NCBI RefSeq assembly: GCF_004403065.1
Contig: NZ_SOHA01000036.1
Location: 19,507 to 83,506 of the forward strand
Direction: 5' to 3'
Source: Cryobacterium cryoconiti
GTDB lineage: Bacteria > Actinomycetota > Actinomycetes > Actinomycetales > Microbacteriaceae
Length of the DNA: 64,000 bases
Below, piece after piece: positions 34,122 through 43,632 of the stretch; the stretch's first letter is position 1, and each line of letters opens with the position of its first letter. The notes under the pieces are model-generated. The model had not been told where the DNA came from, did not search any database, and saw only the letters and a list, made by a program, of their open reading frames with translations. Made by a program: the position numbers and the translations under genes.

Positions 34122-34919
34122 GTGACCGGCATCAAATCCCCGCCGTCCGTGCCCGTGCAGGGAGCCCAGGTGGTCACCCGGATCGCCCGCATCCTGCAGC
34201 TCGTAGGGCGCAATCCCGCCGGCACACCCCTGGCCGAGATCGTGCGGGACTCCGGGCTGACCCGCCCCACCGTGCACCGGCTGCTGAGCTCCCTCGCCGC
34301 CGAGGGCCTGCTCGACCACGACCCGGTCAGGCACACCTGGCACTACGGCCCCGAGATCTTCGTGATGGGCACGGTCGCCGCCCACCGCTACCCGATCGAG
34401 GAGCTTGCCCGACCCAGCCTGCTGCGGCTGGCCGAGGAGACCGGCGAGAGCGCATTCCTCTCCATCCGGCGCGGCGCCGAAACCGTGTGCCTGCTGCGCG
34501 AGGAAGGCAGCTTTCCGATTCGCTCCTTCGTGCTGCACGAGGGTCTACGACTGCCGCTGGGAGTCGCCTCGGCGGGGTTGGCCATCCTCGCCTATCTGCC
34601 GGAGACAGAGATCGAGCAGTTCCTGGTGCAGGACGACGCCTTCGTCGAGCGGTGGGGTGAGAAGCACTCGCCCGCGGCCATCCGTGCCAATCTGGAACAG
34701 ACCCGGATCACCGGCTATTCAGTGAACCCGGGGCTCATCCTCGAGGGCAGCTGGGGAATGGGGGCCGCGATCTTCGACCGATCCGGCCAGCCCGGCTGGG
34801 CGCTGTCACTGACCGGCATCGAGCGTCGCTTCGCGCCGGATCGACGCGTGGTGCTCGGCCAACTGCTGCTCGAGGAGGCCAGCCGCATCACCCAGTCGCT
34901 GCAGCGCGCCCGCGTGTAG
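34122..34919 (+). CDS. IclR-family transcriptional regulator
   Basis: 265 residues from a GTG preceded by AGGAG with 6-nt spacing. The N-terminal winged helix (VVTRIARILQLVGRNPAGTPLAEIVRDSGLTRPTVHRLLSSLAAEGLL) and the C-terminal effector domain (RLAEETGESAFLSIRRGAETVCL, GLRLPLGVASAGLAILAYLPE) are typical IclR. It is divergent from the CoA-transferase/thiolase operon, with matching palindromes on both sides of the shared promoter region. It probably controls that operon and itself in response to an aromatic or acyl catabolite. Confidence 0.93.
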   Translation: MTGIKSPPSVPVQGAQVVTRIARILQLVGRNPAGTPLAEIVRDSGLTRPTVHRLLSSLAAEGLLDHDPVRHTWHYGPEIFVMGTVAAHRYPIEELARPSLLRLAEETGESAFLSIRRGAETVCLLREEGSFPIRSFVLHEGLRLPLGVASAGLAILAYLPETEIEQFLVQDDAFVERWGEKHSPAAIRANLEQTRITGYSVNPGLILEGSWGMGAAIFDRSGQPGWALSLTGIERRFAPDRRVVLGQLLLEEASRITQSLQRARV

Positions 34920-34934
34920 GCGCCCGCCCGCCCG

Positions 34935-35615
34935 CTATCTCTGGGTGAGTACCCCGTACAACAGGACATCGACGTGGGAGCGCAGGGTCGCCGTCAGTGT
35001 CTGGGGATCCTCGCGCCCGATACTGACGCGGATCAGCTCCATGTGCAGCGTGGAGAAGGTTGTTCGTGCCGCGCCGTTGAGGTCGACCCCCGGCCTCACC
35101 CAGGGGGTACTGGCGAACCTCCTCAGGATGTCCCCGATCGCCTTCTCGAGCTCGGAGATCCGGGCGAGCGCCTCGGTGCGGTACGGTCCCTGCTCGGCGC
35201 CGAAGAGGATTTCCCGCTGGTAGACGGCCGTGTTCTCGGGAAAGTCCGGCAGCGGATGGATCTGGGGTGCCAGCAAAGCCATGATCGCCTCGGTCGGCGA
35301 GGTGCCGGACGCGGCGGCGGCGATACCCTCGCGGGTGTCGAGCCGCATCCTCTCGTTCATGACCATCATCAGCAGTTCCCCCTTTGAGCTGGCATAGCGG
35401 AACAGTGTGCCCGTTCCGACATCCGCCCGATCCGCGATCATCTGCGTCGTCACGGCCGAGTAACCCAATCCGGTGAACAGCTCGGATGCCGCCTCAAAGA
35501 TCCGTTGCTGCTTGTCCGCCTTGTTGCGAGCCCGGCGGCCAACCGTTGCCAGCATTGGCGGCGCCTCCGATGGTGTCATGGTCAACGCTCCTTCCGTCTG
35601 GGTTGCCTCGCTCAT
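34935..35615 (-). CDS. TetR-family transcriptional regulator (divergent from oleate hydratases)
   Basis: 226 residues. The helix-turn-helix spans about 37-82 (QQRIFEAASELFTGLGYSAVTTQMIADRADVGTGTLFRYASSKGELL). The ligand domain has no recognisable subgroup signature. The start is set at the ATG giving MSEATQTEG; an extension to 35651 has no ribosome-binding site. Being divergent from the tandem oleate hydratase genes, it is the likely fatty-acid-responsive repressor of those genes (inference). Confidence 0.88.
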   Translation of the reverse strand: MSEATQTEGALTMTPSEAPPMLATVGRRARNKADKQQRIFEAASELFTGLGYSAVTTQMIADRADVGTGTLFRYASSKGELLMMVMNERMRLDTREGIAAAASGTSPTEAIMALLAPQIHPLPDFPENTAVYQREILFGAEQGPYRTEALARISELEKAIGDILRRFASTPWVRPGVDLNGAARTTFSTLHMELIRVSIGREDPQTLTATLRSHVDVLLYGVLTQR

Positions 35616-35654
35616 GGTTCCACGTTTTCGTGACCGATTTGCTCGATTCACAAA

Positions 35655-35684
35655 TTACGGATTACGCTCCTAAATGATTATAGT
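35655..35684 (+). promoter_or_regulatory. Promoter of the first oleate hydratase gene
   Basis: TTACGG (35655-35660) and TATAGT (35679-35684) are 18 nt apart in an unusually AT-rich stretch. Two direct copies of GTCCGG follow immediately downstream and are a candidate operator for the divergent TetR. Confidence 0.5.
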
Positions 35685-35722
35685 CCGGTTTGTCCGGAGT
35701 CAGCCGAGCGAGAGGAACGACC

Positions 35723-37315
35723 ATGACAATCGACCCGAAAGAGGCACACCTGTGGATCGTGGGTGGAGGGATCGCCGGGATGGCGACCGCAGCCTTCGCT
35801 ATCAGAGACGCCGGGGTACCCGGTGAGAACATCCACATCCTCGAGGAACTGGGGCACGTCGGCGGGGCCATGGATGCCGTGGACTCTCCGGCAATTCGTG
35901 GGGCCATGGTGACGCGCGGGGCCCGGATGTTCTGCGAAGAGGTGTACCAGACCACCTGGGACCTCTTCTCCACGATTCCTTCCCTGGAGGACCCGGATGT
36001 CACCGTTCGGCAGGAGATGCTGGACTGGAACGACAAGCACGAGACCCACGGCAAGACCCGGCTGGCCGATGCGCGGCACCGCATCTTGGATGCCACGGAT
36101 TACGGCCTGAACACACGCGACCGGTTTGAGATTTCGCGCATGCTCGCCCTGAGCGAGAAGGCCCTCGGCGCTCGTCGCATCGAAGATCTCTTCAGTGCGC
36201 ACTTCCTGCAGACCAATTTCTGGCACATGTGGCGCACCACGTTCGCTTTCCAGAAGTGGAACTCCGCCGCCGAGCTTCGCCGCTACTTCCTGCGCTTCAT
36301 CCAGGAGTTCGAGAACCTCGACACGCTCTCCGGGGTACGGCGGACCAAGTACAACCAGAACGACTCGATGATCGTGCCGCTCCAGCGGTGGCTGGTCGCT
36401 CAAGGTGTCGACGTGCGCTTCGGCACGCGCGTCACGGATGTCGACTTCACCAGCTCTCCCCGGCGGCGGCGCGCAACCTGCTTGCACGTAGAGGATTCGG
36501 CCGGCAGCAGCGCAATCGACCTCGGCCAGAACGACCTCGCCTTCATCACCATCGGATCCATCGTCGCCGACACCACCTACGGCGGGAACGACACCGTGCC
36601 GCCGCTGGTCCGGGACCGGGTGGACGGCAGCTGGTCACTCTGGGAGGAGCTGGCCAAGAAGGCCCCCGACTTCGGGCGCCCCAACACGTTCTGCGGCAAC
36701 GTCGACGAGAGCAAGTGGGAATCGTTCACCCTCACGATGCACAGCGACGCGCTCATCAAGCGATGGGTGGAATACACCGGCAACGAACTGGGCACCGGCG
36801 CCATGACGACGCTGGTCGATTCACCCTGGTACCTGTCGGCCGTCGTGGTGGGGCAGCCGCACTTCGCCAACCAGCCCGAGGGCACCTACACGATGTGGGG
36901 CTGGGGGCTGGAGATCGACAACGAGGGCGGCTACGTCAAGAAGCGGATGTCGCAGGCGACCGGCACGGAGATCCTCACCGAGCTCATCCACCAGTTCGGC
37001 TTCGAGGACATCCTCGAGGAGGTGCTCGCCACGACGGATGTCACGACGTCGATGATGCCGTACGCCTCCGCACTGTTCGCCCGGCGCGTTCCCGGGGACC
37101 GCCCCAAGGTCATCCCCGACGGCGCGCAGAATTTCGCGTTCCTCGGGCAGTTCACCGAGCTCCCCGGCGACGTCGTGTTCACCGTGGAGTACTCGATCCA
37201 CGGTGCCATGCACGCGGTGTACGAGTTCCTCGGGGTCGACCGGGAGATCCCGCCGATCTTCAAGGGCCTGCACGACCCAAAGGTTCTGGTCAAGGCGCTC
37301 CAGGCCGCCTACTGA
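35723..37315 (+). CDS. Oleate hydratase, copy 1
   Basis: 530 residues from an ATG after AGAGGA. The FAD-binding start WIVGGGIAGMATAAFAIRDAGVPGENIHILEE, the middle TTFAFQKWNSAAELRRYFLRFIQEFENLDTL, NQNDSMIVPLQRWLVAQGVDVRFG and the end FLGQFTELPGDVVFTVEYSIHGAMHAVYEFLG are diagnostic of the oleate hydratase (MCRA) family. It adds water to the cis double bond of unsaturated fatty acids to give hydroxy fatty acids. In the cofactor loop this copy reads TRGARMF, whereas copy 2 reads TRGGRMF; the family prefers RGGR. A tandem paralogue follows 90 nt downstream. Confidence 0.93.
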   Translation: MTIDPKEAHLWIVGGGIAGMATAAFAIRDAGVPGENIHILEELGHVGGAMDAVDSPAIRGAMVTRGARMFCEEVYQTTWDLFSTIPSLEDPDVTVRQEMLDWNDKHETHGKTRLADARHRILDATDYGLNTRDRFEISRMLALSEKALGARRIEDLFSAHFLQTNFWHMWRTTFAFQKWNSAAELRRYFLRFIQEFENLDTLSGVRRTKYNQNDSMIVPLQRWLVAQGVDVRFGTRVTDVDFTSSPRRRRATCLHVEDSAGSSAIDLGQNDLAFITIGSIVADTTYGGNDTVPPLVRDRVDGSWSLWEELAKKAPDFGRPNTFCGNVDESKWESFTLTMHSDALIKRWVEYTGNELGTGAMTTLVDSPWYLSAVVVGQPHFANQPEGTYTMWGWGLEIDNEGGYVKKRMSQATGTEILTELIHQFGFEDILEEVLATTDVTTSMMPYASALFARRVPGDRPKVIPDGAQNFAFLGQFTELPGDVVFTVEYSIHGAMHAVYEFLGVDREIPPIFKGLHDPKVLVKALQAAY

Positions 37316-37405
37316 GCAGGCCCGGCGCCACCGCAAGAGGCCGGTGGCCTGGCTACCCGACAGCACCGCAGCACCGAAGCACGCACCAATTTGAAGGGAA
37401 CGAAC

Positions 37406-39001
37406 ATGACCATTGATCCGAAGCAGGCCCACCTGTGGATCGTCGGCGGGGGGATCGCCGGCATGGCGGCCGCCGCCTTCGCCATCCGCGACGCCCAGGT
37501 GCCTGGGCCGAATATTCACATCCTCGAGGAGCTCGACGTCACCGGTGGGGGCATGGACGGGGCGAACTCCCCCGTGGTCCCGGGCACCTATGTGACACGC
37601 GGCGGCCGGATGTTCGAGGAGCAGGCCTACCAGACCACCTGGGACCTCTTCTCCACGATCCCGTCCCTCGAGAATCCGGAGGTAACCGTCCGCCAGGAAA
37701 CCCTCGACTTCAACGCCACGTTCAAGACCCATGCCCGAGCGCGCCTGGTCGATGCGCAGCACCGCATCCTGGACGCCTCGAGTTACGGCCTGAGCAACGG
37801 GGACCGGCTCGAAATGACTCGCATGCTGGCGATGAACGAAAAGGCCCTCGGCGCTCGCCGCATCGACGAAATGTTCGGGAAGCACTTCTTCGAGACCAAC
37901 TTCTGGCAGATGTGGCGGACCATGTTCGCCTTTCAGAAGTGGCACTCGGTCATTGAGCTGCGCCGCTACTTCCTGCGCTTTGTCCAGGAATTCGACCTGC
38001 TCGACACGGTCGGGGGGATCTGCCGAACCAAGTACAACCAGTACGACTCGATGATCGTTCCGCTGCAACGCTGGCTCGTGGCCCAGGGCGTCGACGTCCG
38101 CTTCGGCACGCGCGTCACCAATGTCGACTTCGCCGGCGCAGATCAGCCCCGGCGTGCCACGCGCCTCCACATCGAAGACTCGGCTGGAACCTCGACGATC
38201 CCGCTCGGTCAGGACGACTTCACCTTCATCACCATTGGTTCCATCACCGCCGACACCACCTACGGCGGTAATGACACGGTGCCGCCGCTGATCCGCGACC
38301 GCGTCGACGGCGCCTGGTCTCTGTGGGAGGAGATCGCCAAGCAGGCCCCCGACTTCGGACGCCCCAATACCTTCAACGGCAACATCGACGAGAACAAGTG
38401 GGAGTCGTTCACGCTGACGATGCAGAGCGATGTGCTACTCAACAGCATCATCGACTACACGGGCAACGAACCGGGAACTGGCGCGTTGACCACATTCATC
38501 GAGTCGGGCTGGCACCTGTCGATGGTTGTGCCGGCCCAGCCCCACTTCCCCGACATGGCAGCGAACACCTACACATTGTGGGGCTACGGCTTCGAGATCG
38601 ACGACGAAGGCGACTTCGTCAAGAAGCGGATGTCGCAAGCCACGGGCAAGGAGATCCTGACCGAGCTTGTCCACCAGCTCGGCTTCGAGGACATCCTCGA
38701 GGAAGTGCTCGCCACCACGGACGTGACCACCGTGATGATGCCGTACGCCTCGGCCCTATTCAGCCGCCGAGTCCCGGAGGACCGCCCCAAGGTCATCCCG
38801 GACGGTTCGCAGAACTTCGCATTCCTCGGCCAGTTCACCGAGCTGCCCGGCGACGTCGTCTTCACCGTGGAGTACTCCATCCATGGGGCTATGCACGCGG
38901 TGTACGAGTTCTTCGGCGTCCAACGGGCGATCCCGCCGATTTACCGGGGGTTGCACGACCCCAAGGTCAGCCTGAAGGCCCTCAAGTCAGCGTTCAAGTG
39001 A
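37406..39001 (+). CDS. Oleate hydratase, copy 2
   Basis: 531 residues from an ATG after AAGGGA. It aligns with copy 1 over the full length with clear majority identity (for example identical TDVTT, MMPYASALF and RPKVIPDG blocks) and keeps the canonical TRGGRMF cofactor loop. The pair is an old tandem duplication, since differences are spread evenly along the length. Transcribed with copy 1, probably as one operon ending at the hairpin at 39051-39082. The two may differ in substrate chain length or double-bond position. Confidence 0.93.
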   Translation: MTIDPKQAHLWIVGGGIAGMAAAAFAIRDAQVPGPNIHILEELDVTGGGMDGANSPVVPGTYVTRGGRMFEEQAYQTTWDLFSTIPSLENPEVTVRQETLDFNATFKTHARARLVDAQHRILDASSYGLSNGDRLEMTRMLAMNEKALGARRIDEMFGKHFFETNFWQMWRTMFAFQKWHSVIELRRYFLRFVQEFDLLDTVGGICRTKYNQYDSMIVPLQRWLVAQGVDVRFGTRVTNVDFAGADQPRRATRLHIEDSAGTSTIPLGQDDFTFITIGSITADTTYGGNDTVPPLIRDRVDGAWSLWEEIAKQAPDFGRPNTFNGNIDENKWESFTLTMQSDVLLNSIIDYTGNEPGTGALTTFIESGWHLSMVVPAQPHFPDMAANTYTLWGYGFEIDDEGDFVKKRMSQATGKEILTELVHQLGFEDILEEVLATTDVTTVMMPYASALFSRRVPEDRPKVIPDGSQNFAFLGQFTELPGDVVFTVEYSIHGAMHAVYEFFGVQRAIPPIYRGLHDPKVSLKALKSAFK

Positions 39002-39044
39002 GTCGACCGGGCCGGGCGCCGCAAGTTCCCGTCGCCTGCCCCTG

Positions 39045-39213
39045 AAACGACGAATGGCCTCCGAAATCTCGGAGGCCATTCGCTAGCAAGAAAGAACCCC
39101 CTGCATTCCAGCGGAACAGTGGCTGCACGGGGTTTCTGTGACGGGTTTTTCCACTAACTCACAGGCCGATGAGTCACCGGGTATTTTATCGGCACGCTCG
39201 CGCACATCCACCG
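39045..39213. repeat. Composite repeat, copy A
   Basis: This segment starts with the strong hairpin (39051-39082). It shares its left part with copies B and C and its right part (about 39136-39213, from CTGTGACGGGTT through the CGCACATCC element) with copy B at about 80% identity. Its middle is different: a second hairpin with CCCCCTGCA and TGCACGGGG arms. It borders the oleate hydratase region and module 1. Confidence 0.65.
39051..39082. terminator. Strong hairpin after the oleate hydratases
   Basis: A 14-bp perfect stem, CGAATGGCCTCCGA paired with TCGGAGGCCATTCG, with the 4-nt loop aatc, 49 nt after the second hydratase gene. Without a T-run, it probably acts as a high-GC terminator in both directions. 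Confidence 0.65.
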
Positions 39214-39285
39214 CGGTCTGCCAATGATCCTCTACCGGCCGAGCAACACGGCCAACTCGTCGAGCGACTCCCCCGTAATCGTGAA

Positions 39286-39747
39286 CTACGGGGTGACACC
39301 CTCGAGCAAAATCGCGAGCTCGTCGAATTCGACGTCCCAGCCCTCCCGGTTCTGCTCAAGACGTTCGCGACGGTACAGGGTGCCGCCGGGGAGTGTGTCG
39401 AAGCCCGATTCGACCACCGTGACATCCGTCCCGGTACCAGCATCGGCGATGGTGAAGCGCACGTGCGTCGCGTACTCGTCGAGCTTCTCGGCGGGGATTC
39501 CCGACCAACGGAAGCCGAACGAGCTGTCGGGCACCACCTCGGTGATTTCGATCGGGAAGCTGCCGTAGTCATCCCAGTGGATGCTGCCCGTAGCGCCGGG
39601 CTCGAGCGCGGCGAACACCACACCGTCTCCGAACCACTGGACCATCACCTCGGGGTCGGTCAGCGCCTTCCAGACGCTCGCGCGCGAGGCCTCGATGTGC
39701 ACGGTGCGGGTCACGGTGTGGCCCTTGATTCTTGCGTGATCAGACAC
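39286..39747 (-). CDS. SRPBCC / AHSA1-like ligand-binding protein
   Basis: 153 residues from a GTG with GAAGGA upstream. The start VTRTVHIEASRASVWKALTDPEVMVQWFGDG, the middle GSIHWDDYGSFPIEITEVVPDSSFGFRWSG and the end GWDVEFDELAILLEG are typical of the AHSA1/START-like SRPBCC family. It should form a hydrophobic ligand pocket; the ligand is unknown. It lies just inside repeat copy A on the minus strand, separated by about 190 nt from the RibD-like gene. Confidence 0.88.
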   Translation of the reverse strand: MSDHARIKGHTVTRTVHIEASRASVWKALTDPEVMVQWFGDGVVFAALEPGATGSIHWDDYGSFPIEITEVVPDSSFGFRWSGIPAEKLDEYATHVRFTIADAGTGTDVTVVESGFDTLPGGTLYRRERLEQNREGWDVEFDELAILLEGVTP

Positions 39748-39936
39748 GGTGTTTCCTTCACAATCGGGCCGAGCGCGACGGGACATTGCCCGCCGAGCGG
39801 CACGTCAACTAGTTCTGCCAACGCACCTCCTCGAGCGTACTGTGGATGCGGGAAGCAGCCCAGGTTGGACGAAGGCGCCGACGGGCCGACGGGTCTCGTG
39901 CGGTTCGCCCGGTGGACGTTCCGGGTTTTCCCGCTT

Positions 39937-40680
39937 TCACCGCATTCCCACCGTGAGCGGCGCGGTCATGGCGCGGTGCTGGGCTTCGGTGTCGTGCTCG
40001 GCGAATCGACCTGAGAGTGCATATCGCATCAGGACCATGTCGCCGATCTGCCGGACCTCCGCGAGGGTCGCCCGCCGATCGCTGTTCCACGGAAACACTC
40101 CGTCGCCGACGAATCGGGCGCCGCCGGCGTTGCCGAGGAAGAACGGTGCCATCGAAAGGTGGAGTTCGTCGACGAGATTCGCGGCCAGAAACTGGGTGTG
40201 GATCATGGCTCCTCCCTCGACCATGAGCTCGCCAATCCCGCGATCCCCCAGGTCCGCAACGAGGTCGGTCATCGTCACGTCGCCGCCCAGGCCGACGACG
40301 ACGGCGCCTCCGAGCCGTCGCCGGAGGCTTTCGGCGATCGGTGCGGGGCAGTACACCAGCCTGGTGGTGTCGCCTGCGGTGAAGAATGCGGCGTTCGGAT
40401 CCAGATCGCCCGTCGCCGTCACCGTCACCTTCCACGGTGAACGGGCCAGGCCGGTGGTCTCTCGACGGCCTTGGCGGGCAACGCTGCGCACCAGCAGTCG
40501 CGGGTTGTCGCGCCGCACGGTGCGTGCCCCGATCAGAATGGCGTCGCTGCGTGCTCGCACCTCATCGACACGATCGAAGTCGTCGTCATTCGAGAGCGTG
40601 AGCCGTGGAGGACTCGCTGTGTCGAGATACCCATCGAGTGAGATGGCGCAACTCAGAGTGACGTAGGGCGTGACGCTCAT
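39937..40680 (-). CDS. RibD-C/dihydrofolate-reductase-like reductase
   Basis: 247 residues. The pattern YVTLSCAISLDGYLDTASPPRLTLSNDDDFDRVDEVRARSDAILIGARTVRRDNPRL is the classic start of the RibD reductase domain, and LMVEGGAMIHTQFLAANLVDELHLSMAPFFLGN is its conserved end. Family members reduce ribosylamino-pyrimidines or pterins with NADPH. It is the last gene of the six-gene operon and overlaps the preceding membrane-protein stop by 4 nt (ATGA). Together with the pterin-synthase-like gene it points to a pyrimidine/pterin-type substrate. Confidence 0.88.
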   Translation of the reverse strand: MSVTPYVTLSCAISLDGYLDTASPPRLTLSNDDDFDRVDEVRARSDAILIGARTVRRDNPRLLVRSVARQGRRETTGLARSPWKVTVTATGDLDPNAAFFTAGDTTRLVYCPAPIAESLRRRLGGAVVVGLGGDVTMTDLVADLGDRGIGELMVEGGAMIHTQFLAANLVDELHLSMAPFFLGNAGGARFVGDGVFPWNSDRRATLAEVRQIGDMVLMRYALSGRFAEHDTEAQHRAMTAPLTVGMR

Positions 40681-41738
40681 GATGTCTCCTCCTGGTCGAG
40701 AGCGGTCGGAATGAGGATGGATGCTGTGCGGGTCGGTGGCGTCGCCGATGACTCGCGCGGAAGCGTTCGGCGAGGCGTCCCCGGCATGGCGTGTTTCGAT
40801 CCTCGCCGGCGGGCGGCGAAGACGGCGGCGACGACGGCCCCCGGCGCGATGGAGATGATGGCGAGCACGCCGAACAGGGTGGATGCTGCCACCCCCGCCG
40901 AGGCTCCGAAGCCGGTCAGTGCGAAGGCCCAACCGGCGATTCCCTCGCGCGGTCCCCAGCCGCCGATGTTCACCGGAATCGAGGCGCCGAGCAGGACGAC
41001 CAGAGCGAGAGTGAGCATAGGCCCCGCCGGCACTCTCTCGCCCACCGCCGCGGTTGCGATCGTGAAGGTCGCCACATGGCAGCCGATCACGATGACCGAT
41101 GCGATCGCGACCTGCAGGGAGGTGCGAATCGACCCGAGGGCGGCGCGGAGTTCGTGCGCCTCACGCAGCAATGCCCGGCGCACGCGGGCGCTTGCCGCCG
41201 ACGCCGCAGCAAGCGCTCCGATGACAACACCGAAACCGATCCCCAGCGCCGGCAGCAGGAATCCCTCGATCTCGGTGCCCAAATACGCCAGCACCATCAG
41301 GGTCAGTGCGAGCTGAACGGCCTGCCCGGAGAAGCGTTCGATCGCGACTGCGCGTGCAGCTTGCCCGAGACGTGTTCCGCTCGGAACGCGGGTGACGGCC
41401 CGTCGGATGTCCCCGATGATGCCGCCGGGAAGCATCATGTTCACGAACTGGGACTGATAGTACATTCCGACAGCAGTCGGCAGGCGCAGGGGGATTCCCA
41501 GGCGCGACGCGATGAGTTGCCACCGCCACGCGGCTGCCACGGTTGCGGCCGCCGCGAAGAGGAGAGCCGCGACGATATTCGTACCGTTCAGGCTGAGGAT
41601 GCCATCGATGAACGGGTCAGCGCCCACATGCGCGCCCACACCGACGAGAACGCCGCCGCCGACGATGAGACGAACGGTCCGGCGGAAGCCGGGAGAGTGA
41701 ACTGCCCGGCGAAGCAGGGGTCGGATGGCGTGTGTCAT
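40677..41738 (-). CDS. LPG-synthase-type transmembrane protein (UPF0104/YbhN-like)
   Basis: 353 residues with about eight membrane helices. The motifs YYQSQFVNMMLPGGIIGDIRRAV and LGASIPVNIGGWGPREGIAGWAF are the two signatures of the lysylphosphatidylglycerol-synthase transmembrane family, whose members flip or modify lipids and lipid-linked glycans. It lacks the aminoacyl-transferase domain. The ATG overlaps the methyltransferase stop by 4 nt and its own stop overlaps the reductase start. It is the likely membrane step of the module-1 pathway. Confidence 0.88.
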   Translation of the reverse strand: MTHAIRPLLRRAVHSPGFRRTVRLIVGGGVLVGVGAHVGADPFIDGILSLNGTNIVAALLFAAAATVAAAWRWQLIASRLGIPLRLPTAVGMYYQSQFVNMMLPGGIIGDIRRAVTRVPSGTRLGQAARAVAIERFSGQAVQLALTLMVLAYLGTEIEGFLLPALGIGFGVVIGALAAASAASARVRRALLREAHELRAALGSIRTSLQVAIASVIVIGCHVATFTIATAAVGERVPAGPMLTLALVVLLGASIPVNIGGWGPREGIAGWAFALTGFGASAGVAASTLFGVLAIISIAPGAVVAAVFAARRRGSKHAMPGTPRRTLPRESSATPPTRTASILIPTALDQEETS

Positions 41739-42556
41739 CCGCGGGGCCAGGCCAGCAGGTCGACGTGACGGATGCGTGCGGCCAGCTCCCCGCGCGCGAT
41801 CTGAGACAACCGCAGCCGGCGGTATCGGTCGACGTCGGTGCGCAGCCGGGGATCCTGTTCGATGGCGGCATCCACCCAGCCGTGAAACCACTCGACCAGC
41901 AGGCGTTGCCGGCGGTGGTCAAGCCGCCATTCCGTCGTGCTCGGCCGCACAGTCCAACCGGCCGCCGTGAACAGTCCCCGCGCGATGGGCGCACCATGCG
42001 GACCGAGCTGCCGGCGATCGTCGGTCAGTCGAAGTTGGTGCGCATTGAAGGCGGCCTCAAATGCTGCGTCCAGGTCGTCGCGAGGGCTGAAGCGAACCTG
42101 TCCAGTCACACTGAGCGACAGGAGAGCAGGGCACCTGGCCTCAACGCAGGCGTTCACGATCGTGTGGGTCTCGTGCGAGCTCAGCACGTCGAGCAATGCG
42201 GACGCTGTCACGAGTGACGCTCCCGCCAGATCGGACGGACGCAAGTCGGCGAGATCACCCGGCTGCGCGAGAACCGAGATCGCCACATTGTTCGCGTCCC
42301 TCGGACGCGTGCTGTCGATCGCCCGTTCGATCAGGTCCGCATTCCAGTCATGGAGAACCCACGTCTGGGGTCCGGGAAGGAGCGGAGCCAGCCAGCGCAT
42401 CATCGAACCGGTCCCGCTGCCCAGATCGTGAACAATCACCGGACCCTCGGCGATCCTCGCGGCAGCTGCCAGCGCGAGGTCGTGTGATCGCGCATCCGCG
42501 TCCTCCGGTTCCCGAAGAGCCAGCCAGTCCGCACTGACGAGAGGAATTCCGATCAT
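41735..42556 (-). CDS. SAM-dependent methyltransferase
   Basis: 273 residues. The SAM motif I is VIVHDLGSGTGSMMRWLAP, followed by TWVLHDWNADLIERA. Later segments, SLVTASALLDVLSSHETHTIV and GLFTAAGWTVRPSTTEWRL, fit class I methyltransferases. It is fourth in the operon and overlaps both neighbours by 4 nt. The acceptor is unknown, presumably the glycosylated intermediate. Confidence 0.88.
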   Translation of the reverse strand: MIGIPLVSADWLALREPEDADARSHDLALAAAARIAEGPVIVHDLGSGTGSMMRWLAPLLPGPQTWVLHDWNADLIERAIDSTRPRDANNVAISVLAQPGDLADLRPSDLAGASLVTASALLDVLSSHETHTIVNACVEARCPALLSLSVTGQVRFSPRDDLDAAFEAAFNAHQLRLTDDRRQLGPHGAPIARGLFTAAGWTVRPSTTEWRLDHRRQRLLVEWFHGWVDAAIEQDPRLRTDVDRYRRLRLSQIARGELAARIRHVDLLAWPRG

Positions 42557-43632
42557 GCGGACACCGCCATTCCACTGAGTGCCATCTCGTCGAGCGTTGA
42601 TGCAATGGCAGCGACTGTCGCGCTCCAGGGTCGGACCGATCCGCGAGCCTCCACCGCGGCCTCGGTGAGCCGCGACCTCTGGGCCCGACTGGCCCACCAG
42701 CGGCGCAGCACCACTGCGAGGGCCTGCGCATCGTCCGGCGGGACAAGGATTCCTGCCGTCATGCTCGATAAGGCTTCGGGTATGCCACCGACGCGGGCGG
42801 CCACGACGGGGATGCCCCGTGCCAGCGCCTCCGCGACAACCATGCCGAAGCTCTCGCTTCGGGACGGCACCACGACGAGGTCAGCTCGGGCGTATGCCTC
42901 GTCCAGTCGTGCTCCGGCGAGAGAGCCGGTGAACGTTACCCTGTCGGTGAGGCGAGTCCGGTGGGCCATCCGCGTCAGCTCGTCGACGAAATCCGTTGCA
43001 ATGTCGAGTGATCCGGCAAAGGTGCACGTCCACCCGTCGATGTCGGTGAGCTGCGCCAGGGCGCCGAGGAGAACGTCCTGACCCTTGTGCGGGGCGACCG
43101 CGCCAATACACAGCAGCCGGTTGCCAGATCGTGAAGCACTCGTCGGGGCGGCCGGATCCGTTCCGGGGTAGGCGACGATCACGTCGGGGGGCCGACCGAG
43201 GCGGCGCGCGATGATTTCGGACCGTGTCCATCCGCTCGTTGCGATGATGCGTTTCGCCGCGCGAAATGCGTGTCGCTCACGATCGGCAGACACGGCATCG
43301 GCTTCCGCTAGTGCCGCTGAGACGACATTTCCGACCATGTGCGCCAGGATGATGAGCCGGAGCCGGGTGGAATGTGCCCTCAACGCCACCGATTCGCGCA
43401 CAGCGACCAGACCATCGACGAGTGCGAGGGCGCCGTTCGGCAGCTGGGCCAGGGTCTGAGCCGTCAGCGTGTGATCATCCCGCGGAATCAGAACCGTGTG
43501 AACCGTCCAGCCGCTGCGTCGAAGCCCCTCGCGAACGTGACGGTCGTAGACATTGCCGCCGCTGACCCTGTCCGCGTCGTCGATCGAATCAGGGACGAAG
43601 AAGCACACCCACCGTGCCGAGGAGACGCTCAC
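42553..43632 (-). CDS. GT4-type glycosyltransferase
   Basis: 359 residues from a GTG overlapping the PTPS-like stop (GTGA). The GT-B fold is evident from [77 protein letters not shown] and the [12 protein letters not shown] tail, which include the EX7E nucleotide-sugar motif. It transfers a sugar from a nucleotide sugar to an unknown acceptor. Being wedged between a pterin-synthase-like and a methyltransferase gene, it suggests glycosylation of the pathway product. Confidence 0.92.
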   Translation of the reverse strand: MSVSSARWVCFFVPDSIDDADRVSGGNVYDRHVREGLRRSGWTVHTVLIPRDDHTLTAQTLAQLPNGALALVDGLVAVRESVALRAHSTRLRLIILAHMVGNVVSAALAEADAVSADRERHAFRAAKRIIATSGWTRSEIIARRLGRPPDVIVAYPGTDPAAPTSASRSGNRLLCIGAVAPHKGQDVLLGALAQLTDIDGWTCTFAGSLDIATDFVDELTRMAHRTRLTDRVTFTGSLAGARLDEAYARADLVVVPSRSESFGMVVAEALARGIPVVAARVGGIPEALSSMTAGILVPPDDAQALAVVLRRWWASRAQRSRLTEAAVEARGSVRPWSATVAAIASTLDEMALSGMAVSA

